DNA of 64,000 nucleotides from Flavobacterium sp. K5-23 (GTDB taxonomy: Bacteria > Bacteroidota > Bacteroidia > Flavobacteriales > Flavobacteriaceae): the NCBI RefSeq assembly GCF_023278045.1, contig NZ_CP056783.1, positions 1,054,001-1,118,000 on the forward strand. Direction: 5' to 3'. This document shows, in pieces, positions 33,952 to 43,600 of the stretch (position 1 is the stretch's first letter; each line of letters starts with the position of its first letter). Position numbers and translations under genes: made by a program. The notes under the pieces are model-generated. The model saw nothing but the letters and a program-made list of their open reading frames with translations. It had not been told where the DNA came from and ran no database searches.

Positions 33952-36900
33952 TTAGCTATTCTCCACAATTTTAATTTCCTCTTCACTCAAGCCATAAAGT
34001 TCATACACCATTCTATCAATTTCTCTATCAACCTTATTAATTTCTTGCTTGATTATTTGTGCTTGACTTTTGTAATCCTCAAAAAGATCCATCCAGCCTA
34101 TTTCAGCTTTTTTGGTAAGCGGTGCTCCATTGTGTTTTTTGATGGCCTTGTTTATTTCTTTAATGAAATTAGCAAATGATGAATCGTCCCAGTTTTGAAG
34201 TTTGTTTGATAATTTTTGAATATTGAGTTGTCCTGAAAAATACCGTGCAAATTTCTTATTGATGTTTTTATGTTCAATATTCAGCAATAAAATCATATCA
34301 ACTTTAATTGATAATTCAGCACTTAAAATTTTAGGAATAGGAATAAGTCCAAAATATTTCCATATTAATTGGCATCCATTTTGAATTTGTGTGCAAAATT
34401 TAGTTATTAACCACCATCCCATTTTAGAATTTAGTACTCCTAATAATGCTTTGTTATCCGAAGGAATTATCCACATTGAGTCATTACAATAAAGCTCCTG
34501 ATCGTCAAAAATAAAACAAGGTTTAACTTGAAATTTTTGATACATTATTTTAGGCTTTCTATATAAATCTAAATATTTTTTTGATGGGTTGTTGTCTAGT
34601 TCCAACCAATGATGCTGTCCAGAAAATGGTTTCTCAATGGTTACCTTACTTCCGTTACATTGCCCTCTTTTCTTTAATTTGTATTCGTATTGCATTAGGT
34701 GATTAAAAATAGCTGGATATTCATTTTCTAAATATTTATAGCTCCCAAATGATGCTAATATTATGTTATCAAGGTCAGATTCGTCAGGCTTACCATATCT
34801 TTTTATATTTCTACCCCGTAGAATAGACCCAATAAGTGCGGCCGAATTATTATCCTCCATAATTATTTTATCCTTAACATCATCGGTAATTAAGAAAGCT
34901 TCTGTTAAGCCAAATTTAATTCCATAATATGCTTCCCCATTAACAAATTCGTCTAATGTTTTGCATTTTGCTTTCAAATCGGACAATAGTGTATGTTCCT
35001 TGTTTGATGATATAACCCAAGTGTCGCCACTAAATTTTGAAGTTTCAAAGATCTCTTGTGACAATATTATATTTGTATCAAAATCAAGAATGTCTTTCTG
35101 TAAAGTGGAAACCTTAAAGGAATTACTCGGGTCAGACTTTTGAGAAATGAAAACACAGGGGTATGTAGTTGCACCTTCAAAAATTTGAATATCACCAAAA
35201 TCTATAAGTTGAATCATTTTGTATTTCAAAAAATATTCTCTTAATGACCTGCCATATCCAGCTTGAAACCATTTATTGGGCATGATATACGAGAGCATCC
35301 CATTAGGTTTAAGCAATTCAAATCCTTTCTCTACAAAAATGCAGTATAGATCTCCCTTCTTATTGAATGTTTTGTACCTTTTTTTTTCTAGTGCTTCTGA
35401 TGTTTCTTTAATTTTTTCTAAATTCACATAGGGTGGATTGCCAATAATAACATCAAAACCACCATTAGTAAACACCTCAGGAAATTCTTCCTTCCAATTA
35501 AATGCTTTATCGCCAGCATCCGTTTTACTATCAATCAGTGAATTTCCACATTTGATATTATTATTCAAACTCGTTAGCTTTCGTTTAGGTTGGGCAGTTC
35601 GAAGCCATAATGATAATTTAGCAATTTCGATACTTTCCTCGTTAAGATCAACACCATATATATTATGTTCCAAGATTTGGTTTTCAATGTCGGGGAACGC
35701 GAAGCCTCCACCAAATAATTGTTTGGTGAGTTCGTCTATATAGGCGTGTTCTTTAATTAGGAAATCTAAAGCTTGGTTGAGAAATGCACCAGATCCGCAT
35801 GCAATATCACAAATGGTTAATTGTAAGAGCCATTCTCGATAATCTTTAAGTTGTTGTTCTAGTTTGATAATGGTTGTTGCCTGCCTGTTCTTACGCCCTT
35901 TAGCATATTCCTCATCCGTTATACCAATTTCTTGCTTTTTCTCAGTACAGAGCTTGCCTATGGTGTTCTCGACGATGTATTTAGTAATGTATTTTGGCGT
36001 GTAAAAGACACCATCTTTCTTTCTTTTTGTTTTTTGTTTGTCGAAATCAGTACCTTCAATTTCAGCGTTTACACTTTCAATTTCATTTAGTGAATGTTCG
36101 AAAATATGTCCTAGGATATTAACATCAACTTGACTTTCAAAATCATAAGTTGACAACTTTATAGTATGACGGTATAACAAATCATCATCAATGATAACAG
36201 CATCTAAAATAGCATCAGGTTTGAATAAACCACCGTTATAAGCGAAGATTTCTTCTTTTTTGTCCGTTCCTTTTCGTCCAGTATCTAGATAATTGAAATA
36301 TTGTTTGTAACGATCATACAGAGGAACAACCATGTCTAATTCTTTCAATTCCTGCCACTCCTTTAGTATGGTGTTAATTGAATTTGGTGATAGTAATCCA
36401 CGGTCTTCGGCAAACAGAATAAATAGAAAACGGTCAATCAGTTTTTGTGATTTTTCAAACAGAATTAACTTTGAGGTTTTTTCCCCCAGCTCCATCAGCA
36501 TAACGTTATTGCGGTTTTGTTTCACCAAATCACGATATAGTTCTCGCTTGAAAAGAGAATAATCCGCATAGAAAGTCTTAGTAATTTTTTCCTCCTCCAC
36601 AATAGAATCTTCCTTTATTCTAAGGGGTTTATTGGCGAGTATATTGTCTTTAGACAAGCAGAGGTAGAAGAACTCAAATTGCACAGCAGTAAGCGTAAAA
36701 AGGTCAAATTCCTCGTAGTCAACGGCATTGTTTATGTAGAACCGTAGTTTTTCAAAATTTGAGGTGATCACATAAATACAACCCGTTTGGTTAGCTTTAT
36801 AGTCAAATGCTTGCTGACGTATACTTTCCAGATCTTTTGTATTGGTGCCCTTTAGTTCAATGACTCCTAGTGCTTCACCATCTTTTAAGATTGCACCATC

Positions 36901-37161
36901 AACTTTTTTAGCCCCTTTAATATTCTTTAGCTCCGTGGTAAGGTTGAACTTTGGTGTCGGATTAAGGGTGTAGCCTAATATATCTACAAATAGTTCTCTA
37001 AGAAATCCTTCCTGAAATTGTTCTTCTTTACTGTTGCGAATGTTTGCTTGAATTGCGATATTATGAAAATACCTCGTATATTTTCTGTAAGCTTTTTGAA
37101 CAGTAGCGGTGTCCTGTTGTTGCAAGTATTTTTTAAGGACGGAGGGTTGAAATAATGACAT
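33952..37161 (-). CDS. Type IIG restriction-modification enzyme (nuclease, methylase and specificity in one chain)
   Basis: 1069 residues. The N-terminal part carries a PD-(D/E)XK site, Asp88 in KKVDGAI and Glu102-Leu-Lys104 in GVIELKG. A helical connector follows with GVFYTPKYITKYIVENTIG (384-402). The N6-adenine methylase has motif I CDIACGSGAFL (451-461) and motif IV GNPPYVNL (574-581). The C-terminal ~350 residues look like a TaqI/Eco57I-type target-recognition region (NGCQLIWKYFGLIPIPK). Such enzymes modify one strand and cut unmodified DNA with no separate HsdS. It is the first gene of the island's defence operon. PglX of BREX is similar in size but lacks the N-terminal nuclease seen here. 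Confidence 0.9.
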   Translation of the reverse strand: MSLFQPSVLKKYLQQQDTATVQKAYRKYTRYFHNIAIQANIRNSKEEQFQEGFLRELFVDILGYTLNPTPKFNLTTELKNIKGAKKVDGAILKDGEALGVIELKGTNTKDLESIRQQAFDYKANQTGCIYVITSNFEKLRFYINNAVDYEEFDLFTLTAVQFEFFYLCLSKDNILANKPLRIKEDSIVEEEKITKTFYADYSLFKRELYRDLVKQNRNNVMLMELGEKTSKLILFEKSQKLIDRFLFILFAEDRGLLSPNSINTILKEWQELKELDMVVPLYDRYKQYFNYLDTGRKGTDKKEEIFAYNGGLFKPDAILDAVIIDDDLLYRHTIKLSTYDFESQVDVNILGHIFEHSLNEIESVNAEIEGTDFDKQKTKRKKDGVFYTPKYITKYIVENTIGKLCTEKKQEIGITDEEYAKGRKNRQATTIIKLEQQLKDYREWLLQLTICDIACGSGAFLNQALDFLIKEHAYIDELTKQLFGGGFAFPDIENQILEHNIYGVDLNEESIEIAKLSLWLRTAQPKRKLTSLNNNIKCGNSLIDSKTDAGDKAFNWKEEFPEVFTNGGFDVIIGNPPYVNLEKIKETSEALEKKRYKTFNKKGDLYCIFVEKGFELLKPNGMLSYIMPNKWFQAGYGRSLREYFLKYKMIQLIDFGDIQIFEGATTYPCVFISQKSDPSNSFKVSTLQKDILDFDTNIILSQEIFETSKFSGDTWVISSNKEHTLLSDLKAKCKTLDEFVNGEAYYGIKFGLTEAFLITDDVKDKIIMEDNNSAALIGSILRGRNIKRYGKPDESDLDNIILASFGSYKYLENEYPAIFNHLMQYEYKLKKRGQCNGSKVTIEKPFSGQHHWLELDNNPSKKYLDLYRKPKIMYQKFQVKPCFIFDDQELYCNDSMWIIPSDNKALLGVLNSKMGWWLITKFCTQIQNGCQLIWKYFGLIPIPKILSAELSIKVDMILLLNIEHKNINKKFARYFSGQLNIQKLSNKLQNWDDSSFANFIKEINKAIKKHNGAPLTKKAEIGWMDLFEDYKSQAQIIKQEINKVDREIDRMVYELYGLSEEEIKIVENS

Positions 37162-37280
37162 TGATTATGTTTTAACAATACTATACCAAAATAGCCTTTT
37201 TTCTTTAATATCAGACTTCCCTTAATAAAAAGTTATGCAGATGATATTAACTATTTGAGCGGCTAGTCAACACAAACTTC

Positions 37281-37604
37281 TCATATTTGAGATAATACTT
37301 TTCCGACGTAATTTGAGTCCATAAAAAGTAACCTATGGTTACATAATTCAATTTCCGAAATAAGTCTAGCTCTATCTCCGCTCCGCATTTTCATTTCGGT
37401 AGGGATGTCACAATAGAGCTTGACTCCACATTCAAGTACTACGCATGATTTTCTTACAACAGACTCTTTTCCGTGCCAGACATATAGGAATCTGTCTTCA
37501 ATCGGATTCTGAACAATCTGGGACAATGTAATTTTGGAATTTATGAATTCCAGCAACTGATTAAAGGATATTAAAAAATATACGGAGCCAACACAGCTGT
37601 TCAT
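37281..37604 (-). CDS. Hypothetical protein between integrase and RM gene
   Basis: 107 residues, no family recognised. It starts with a hydrophobic stretch (MNSCVGSVYFLISFNQLLEF), then mixed beta-like sequence with five cysteines in total (for example SCVVLECGVKLYC). It has no clear signal peptide cleavage site. The frame is clean and is spaced about 120 bp from the RM start, but there is no independent support such as a promoter, so it may be an RM control protein, an unrelated cargo gene or noise. Confidence 0.45.
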   Translation of the reverse strand: MNSCVGSVYFLISFNQLLEFINSKITLSQIVQNPIEDRFLYVWHGKESVVRKSCVVLECGVKLYCDIPTEMKMRSGDRARLISEIELCNHRLLFMDSNYVGKVLSQI

Positions 37605-37803
37605 TCTAGCACGAAATGTTAGCCTGGGTTCAGCCAGTCCTTCCTCTTATATGTAATTGTAAAATATCACCCTCGCAATTAAGTACTGTGTATGAGTTTT
37701 TCATCTAATATATATAAAAAATGAATTCTTACTTTTGAGCTATAACCAGATCAATTACCATTTTCCAAAACTTTTGTCACTATTCTGTTTTTGAAATTGA
37801 TGC

Positions 37804-39165
37804 TCAATATTTGAATAATGTTGTTTTGTTTCGGTCTACTATTTTTTTTGCTTCTAAATAAAATATTTCCGCTCGATATAGCTTTTCGACTCTGACATAT
37901 ATGCTTACAGCTGTAGTACTTTCTATTTTTTTAGGGTGTGTAATTAGTGCTATTTTGTCTAAAGGCAAAAGATTATTTGCAAGATTCGTAACTAAAGTAC
38001 TACGCAGGTTATGTTTTGAAAAATCTTTAGATTGTGGTACATTAAAATAAGCAAGGATTTTCTTAACAGTCTTGTTATAGGTCACTGAGCTGTAGTTCCA
38101 TACGGGGAAGTGATCATTAACACATAATTTTTTCACACAATAAGGAAGTGGTATAAAACATTCTGTACCCGTTTTTCCCTGTTCAGAATCGATGTAACTA
38201 TATCCATGTTTTGTGCATTTTGCTATAGGTTGACCACTACACCACGACATTGATTGAGTTCTCATTCCTGTTAGAGATGCAAGAATAATGTACTGCCTGG
38301 TGTTTTCCCATGTTTTGTTCTCAAATTTATGGTTAATAATCTCTAATAATTTATCTTCCTTCAAATAAAGATCGACTTTTGAATTGTCTAGTTTAACTTT
38401 CTTTAGGTCAATTTTTAATTTTTTATGGTTAGCTATCATCCCCAGTTTTTCTCCATTCTCTTGAGCTAATGTACACATTCGAAGCAAGCAACCCTGATAG
38501 CTGGAAAGCGTTCGAGGCTTGTACGGTACACCGATTTTCTTTATACGGTTATCATTTGCAAATTTCCATAAATCGTGAAATATTTGCTCCGTCAATTTTG
38601 CGAATGTAAGTTTACTTCCAATGTGGGTGTCGTATAAATTAATAATCGAATTAACCACAGGTAATTGTCGTACTGTATTGTGACTTAAACACTCACTTCT
38701 GCCTGTCCCTTGAATATTTTTTAGGAAGATTACGTGTTTTTCAATAAAGTTATGGACGGAACTAACAGTACGTGTATTCGCCATAGGGTCATATGCAAAT
38801 GTCTTGACGATGAAATCAATAATTTCGTGATTCTCTGGATGCTCGTATTCATACCTATTAAATAGTGAAGTCATTACAGCGTCAAATTTCATTTGATTCT
38901 TGCGAAAGTCAAATGTTGGTATCAAATGTTCGTTAACTACTTTACTAGAATAGGTTATTCCATTTCCTGATTTTGTGATGTTGCCAAAATACGTGGGTTT
39001 TATTGATACCCCCAGGTTTACATATTGGCATTTCGATGTTGGTATACCGTCAACCTTATAAGAAGGTAATGATATTCGAACCCAAACTGGCTCTTGCTTG
39101 GTTCTTTTTTCTAAAGGTAATTTGCTACTCGGTTTTAAGTAGAAATTATAAGTCAGTCTCTTCAT
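37804..39165 (-). CDS. Tyrosine recombinase / integrase
   Basis: Catalyses site-specific integration and excision of the island. The frame is open from 39198, but the ATG at 39165 starting MKRLTYNFYLKP fits Bacteroidetes integrases better. A SAM-like core-binding domain is in the middle. Catalytic residues, numbered from 39198, are Arg313 (LTGMRTQSMSW), His396 and Arg399 (SKHNLRSTLV), His421, and Tyr434 (AVSIYVRVEK), so it appears intact. About 450 residues from the preferred start. It is the outermost island gene at the right side; the excisionase-like gene lies at the left. No transfer genes are present, so the island is an integrative but not self-transmissible element. Confidence 0.9.
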   Translation of the reverse strand: MKRLTYNFYLKPSSKLPLEKRTKQEPVWVRISLPSYKVDGIPTSKCQYVNLGVSIKPTYFGNITKSGNGITYSSKVVNEHLIPTFDFRKNQMKFDAVMTSLFNRYEYEHPENHEIIDFIVKTFAYDPMANTRTVSSVHNFIEKHVIFLKNIQGTGRSECLSHNTVRQLPVVNSIINLYDTHIGSKLTFAKLTEQIFHDLWKFANDNRIKKIGVPYKPRTLSSYQGCLLRMCTLAQENGEKLGMIANHKKLKIDLKKVKLDNSKVDLYLKEDKLLEIINHKFENKTWENTRQYIILASLTGMRTQSMSWCSGQPIAKCTKHGYSYIDSEQGKTGTECFIPLPYCVKKLCVNDHFPVWNYSSVTYNKTVKKILAYFNVPQSKDFSKHNLRSTLVTNLANNLLPLDKIALITHPKKIESTTAVSIYVRVEKLYRAEIFYLEAKKIVDRNKTTLFKY

Positions 39166-39198
39166 ATTTTTGTAATTTACTGTTATAGCAAAAAACAA

Positions 39199-39455
39199 AT
39201 CAAAAGTTTACAATAACCGTATAAAATTTTCTGGACATTAATATACTTTATTGGACTTTGTTGAACTGTAAATTTTTATATTTACAATGTAATCTTCTGA
39301 TTTGCAATATAAACAACTCGTTTTTAGTTACTTGCAAAACAGCTTTTGACTTCTATACATTATCGAAAATTTTAGACTGCAAAAGTAAACACAAAAATTA
39401 AATTAATGCAAAAAACGAGAAAACTTCAAGAAATTAATTTTATGTTAATTTATTA
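39199..39455. other. Right boundary zone of the island
   Basis: AT-rich, no gene. It contains a minus-strand promoter (39380-39411) for the integrase and no tRNA. The AACCGTAT octamer at 39215-39222 also occurs at 27275-27282 near the other end, in the same orientation, but eight bases are too few to call an att site. Confidence 0.45.
39380..39411 (-). promoter_or_regulatory. Candidate integrase promoter
   Basis: Minus strand TTG, 21-bp spacer, TACTTTTG, a full match to TTG-N17-23-TAnnTTTG. It is about 215 bp ahead of the integrase start, so the leader would be long. Confidence 0.5.
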
Positions 39456-39484
39456 TTTGTCTTCGTAATTATAAATTAGATTTG
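39456..39484 (+). promoter_or_regulatory. Promoter of the TlpA-like gene
   Basis: TTTG, 17-bp spacer, TAGATTTG: full flavobacterial consensus, 26 bp ahead of the ATG at 39511. Confidence 0.75.
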
Positions 39485-39510
39485 TTTAGTAGTGTTTAAA
39501 TTACATAATT

Positions 39511-40515
39511 ATGAAAAAAATATTTTTTATCGGATTAGGAATGCTTTGCTCTGTTGTTAGTATAGCCCAAGTGAAAACTAAAATGTCTTTTCATGCTGAA
39601 ATATCGAATAGAAATTCGGACTCGTTATTTATTCGAAACAGCACGAATGGAAATGTTATTAAAAGAATGGGTGTCAATAAAGAGGGCTTTTTTAAGGATA
39701 GCTTTAGTGTTGAGGAAGGGATTTACCTTTTATATGATGGCAAGGAGTATGCTAAAATATTCGTTAAAAATGGATATGATTTAAAACTTAAAATGGATGC
39801 TGCCCAATTTGATGAGTCTATGGTTTTCTCAGGTAGTGGAGCTGAAGAGAATAATGATTTAGTGCAAGGCGGACTTTTAGATGATAAATATGATTACAAA
39901 TTACTTTTGGCTGCGGATGAAGTAACATTCAAAACATTGGTTGAAGATAAAAAATCTGTTGAATTTGCTCGTTTAGACAGGAAAAACTTGGACTCAAATT
40001 ATAAAGCCCTTCAAAAAAAATATATTGAAGAGTCAATAGGCGGGGTAACGCAATATTATAATCAAATATTAGAGAATAATAAACTAAATGGTTCTATGTC
40101 TCCTAGTTTTAATTTTGATAATTATAAGGGTGGTAAAACGAAGCTAGAAGATTTTAAAGGGAAGTATGTTTATATCGATATTTGGGCTACTTGGTGTGGT
40201 CCTTGTATTGCTGAAATTCCGTCCCTTAAGAAAGTAGAAGGGAAGTACCACGATAAAAACATCGTTTTCTTAAGTATGTCAATAGACAAATTGAAAGATC
40301 TTGAGAAATGGAAGAATATGGTGAAAAGTAAAGAATTAGGTGGTGTGCAGGTTTTTGCCGATAATGATTTTAATTCTAAATTCATTCAAGATTATAAAGT
40401 TACAAGTATACCAAGATTTATTCTAATTGACCCAACTGGTAAAATTGTTAAAGCAGATGCTGAAAGACCATCATCTCCAAAACTGGAAGTGGAGTTAGAC
40501 GCTCTTTTAAAATAA
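39511..40515 (+). CDS. TlpA-like thiol-disulfide oxidoreductase with DUF4369-type N-terminus
   Basis: 334 residues, exported: signal peptide MKKIFFIGLGMLCSVVSIAQ. The N-terminal ~100 residues match the DUF4369 beta domain common in Bacteroidetes (ISNRNSDSLFIRNSTNGNVI). The C-terminal thioredoxin domain carries YIDIWATWCGPCIAEIPSL with Cys229 and Cys232, and the cis-Pro in TSIPRFILID. It should reduce disulfides in the periplasm, for example for cytochrome maturation; the substrate is not evident. A single gene with its own promoter and terminator, directly beside the island end. Confidence 0.92.
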   Translation: MKKIFFIGLGMLCSVVSIAQVKTKMSFHAEISNRNSDSLFIRNSTNGNVIKRMGVNKEGFFKDSFSVEEGIYLLYDGKEYAKIFVKNGYDLKLKMDAAQFDESMVFSGSGAEENNDLVQGGLLDDKYDYKLLLAADEVTFKTLVEDKKSVEFARLDRKNLDSNYKALQKKYIEESIGGVTQYYNQILENNKLNGSMSPSFNFDNYKGGKTKLEDFKGKYVYIDIWATWCGPCIAEIPSLKKVEGKYHDKNIVFLSMSIDKLKDLEKWKNMVKSKELGGVQVFADNDFNSKFIQDYKVTSIPRFILIDPTGKIVKADAERPSSPKLEVELDALLK

Positions 40516-40532
40516 AATAGTTCTACAAAATC

Positions 40533-40568
40533 AAAAAGCCATTCGCGTGTTTGCGAATGGCTTTTTTT
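40533..40568. terminator. Bidirectional terminator between the TlpA-like gene and the RND operon
   Basis: AAAAAGCCATTCGC / GCGAATGGCTTTTT stem around a 6-nt loop with a T run. A-rich on the left, so usable for the opposing RND operon as well. Confidence 0.9.
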
Positions 40569-40648
40569 ATGGAATAAATTCAGTATTCTTATTCTGGTTT
40601 CTCAATCAATACTTTTACTGCTAAATAGAACAGTAAGTGTTTAGTACA

Positions 40649-43600
40649 TTATATTTTTACTTTTTTTGTGATCCTCCAAAGTTTGAATAGATTCACTAAA
40701 TAATACAATACAGGCACCACAATTAAGGTTAGAAATGTTGCGAACACTAATCCGAATATAACGGTCCAGGCCAATGGTCCCCAGAATATTACATTATCTC
40801 CTCCCATATAAATTTTAGGGTCTAAATCACTAAACAATGAAAAGAAATCAATGTTGAAACCTATTGCTAATGGTATTAATCCTAATACCGTAGTTATAGC
40901 AGTTAATAAAACAGGCCGTAACCTTGCTTTACCACCACTTACGATGGCTTCAAATATATATTCCTTGTCTAAAATAGTACTTTCCGGTACGTTTAATTCT
41001 TCTTTTTTACGGCTCAGTAACAATTCAGTATAATCTAAGAGTACCACCCCGTTGTTCACTACAATTCCCGCCAATGAAATAATCCCCATCATAGTCATCA
41101 TAATTACAAATGGCCATCCGGTAATCATTAAGCCTAAGAATACTCCAATAAAACTTAAAAACACGGCAACCATTATAATTGCTGGTTTTGAAATAGAATT
41201 AAATTGGAAAACTAATATAAGCATAATCAAGCCTAAGCCCGTAAAAAGGGCACCCATCAAGAAGGACATTTGTTTGTTTTGTTCTTCTATTTGCCCTGTA
41301 AAATCAAATTTCACGGATTTTGGAGCATCAAAATCTGCCATTTCAGCTTGAATTTGATTGACAACTGATCCTGCATCTGTAAAACCTGGAGACAAAGCGG
41401 AATACAATACAACTACTCGATTTAGATCTCTATGTTTAATTGCGCTAAAGGACGAGGTGTTCTTTTGGCTTGCCACTGTCGAAACAGGAATTTCTTTTAA
41501 TTGGCCTGAAGCCATATCTCTAAAAGTTATATTTTGATTGAAAAGCGTACTTTGATTGTATCGGTCTTCATTATTAAATCTAACATTTATATCATAGTCT
41601 TCGCCTGATTCTTTATAAACTCCCGCTTTTTCTCCAAAAACAGAACGTCTTAATTGATTACCAACTTGACCCGCTGATATTCCCATTCCACCCGCTTTTT
41701 CACGATCAACCACTACTCTCATAGCTGGTTTTCCTTTGTTGACATCTACCTTTAGTTCGTCAATTCCAGGTACGTTTCTACCGTTAAGGAAATCTTTCAT
41801 TTTTTCAGCAGTAACAATGAGTTCAGTATAATCTTTACCTTTAATCTCAATATTAATTGGGTATCCTGCTGGCGGACCTGCTTGGTCTTTTTCTACAGAA
41901 ATTGAGATTCCAGGATAAATATCTTTTAAAGCTTCTTGGACTTTAAGTCTCATTTCTTCAGAATCTCTTCCGTTTCTATACTTGTATTCTTGCATTGAAA
42001 CGGTAATCTTTGCTTTGTGTGGCATTTCTGCTGATGAACCTCCATCCGTTTGTGGATTTCCGGCGCCTTCTCCAACTTGGGAAACGGCTGATTCCACTAA
42101 ATAGTTAGATTTAGTAGTCTCATCTACAAATTCTTTAGCATCAAGAACTGCGTAAACTCTTTTCTCAATGTCTTTTGTTATAGTGTTTGTTTTCTCAATA
42201 TCAGTTCCCTGTGGGTATTCGACATACACTATAATTTGATTGGGTTTATTGTCAGGGAAAAATTCGACTTTTGTTCTCCCGCTTCCAACACTCCATCCAA
42301 AATAAGTTATCAGGACGATAAAAAACATAAAGAACATCACAATTACTACGATGTATGGTTTTTTACCGGTCAAGAAGAATTTCAATCCTTTTTCATAACT
42401 GTTTTCTAATTTATTTAAAGTGTTATTCTGAAATTTTAATGTTCTGTCTTTTATGACATATTTGTACAACCAAAACATTAAAACTGTAAATAACATTAAT
42501 GATCCAAGACCTCGAACAGCTCCACCAAAAAAGAGGATCAAAAGGCCAAAAGAACCTAAAATTAAAGTCAGGCGGATTAACTGTTTCTTTGTTAATATTT
42601 TTTCGTTGATGTCCATAAACTGTGACACCATAACAGAGTTAAAAAAGATTGCTACAAATAATGAAGAACCTAATACTACCGAAAGGGTTATAGGGAAATA
42701 AACCATAAATTGTCCCATTACACCTGGCCACAAACCAAGAGGCACAAAGGCGGCCACGGTTGTAAGAGTAGAAATGATAATAGGCATGGCGATTTCACCA
42801 ATTCCTTCTTTTGCGGCTTGCAAACGTCCCATTCCTTCGTCTTCCATTAATCTATAGACATTCTCGACAACTACAATTCCGTTATCGACAAGCATTCCCA
42901 GTCCCATAATAAGCCCAAATAGAATCATCGTGTTCATCGTGTAGCCTAAGGCGTCTAATACCATAAAGGACAAGAACATTGACATAGGTATGGCGAATCC
43001 AACAAATAGTGCATTTCTAAATCCTAGAAAAAACATTAAAACCCCTACCACAAGGACAATTCCAAAAATGACATTGTTTACAAGGTCATCCACTTGATTT
43101 AATGTTTTTGAAGAAGAATCATTTGATAGTGTTAAGTTTAAATCCTTCGGTAAAACATTTTCTTTTGCATTAGCAATAATTGTTTTAATTTTTTCCGAAG
43201 CTTCTATCATATTTTTTCCAGCTCTCTTTTTTACATCAAGCATCACAACACTTTTACCAAATTCTCTGGCGTAAGTGGTTTTGTCAACGTTTTTAAAGGT
43301 AACGGTAGCGACGTCTTTGAGGTAAACAGTTCCGTTTTGGGTTTTTACAACAAAGTTTTCTAAATCGGTTGGTTTTTCTATTTCTCCCTTAATGCTGATA
43401 GTTCTCCTTTGTCCGCTTGAAATTATATTTCCTGCTGACATCGTCACGTTTCCGTTTCGGATAGCGTTTATTACGTCATCAAAACTAACTTTTGAAGCCA
43501 TCATTTTGAAAACATCTACGGCAACTTCAACTTCTTTTTCTTGGGCTCCACGAATGTTTACTTGTTTGATTTCGGCTAAGCCTTCGATTTCATCTTTTAA

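Noticed and set aside
33952..37161. BREX PglX
   Set aside because: The N-terminal nuclease site (D88, E102-x-K104) fits type IIG, and no brxA, brxB, brxC or pglZ gene is nearby.
27275..39222. AACCGTAT octamer pair as island att sites
   Set aside because: Eight bases match by chance too easily in 300-bp flanks; kept only as a candidate in the island finding.
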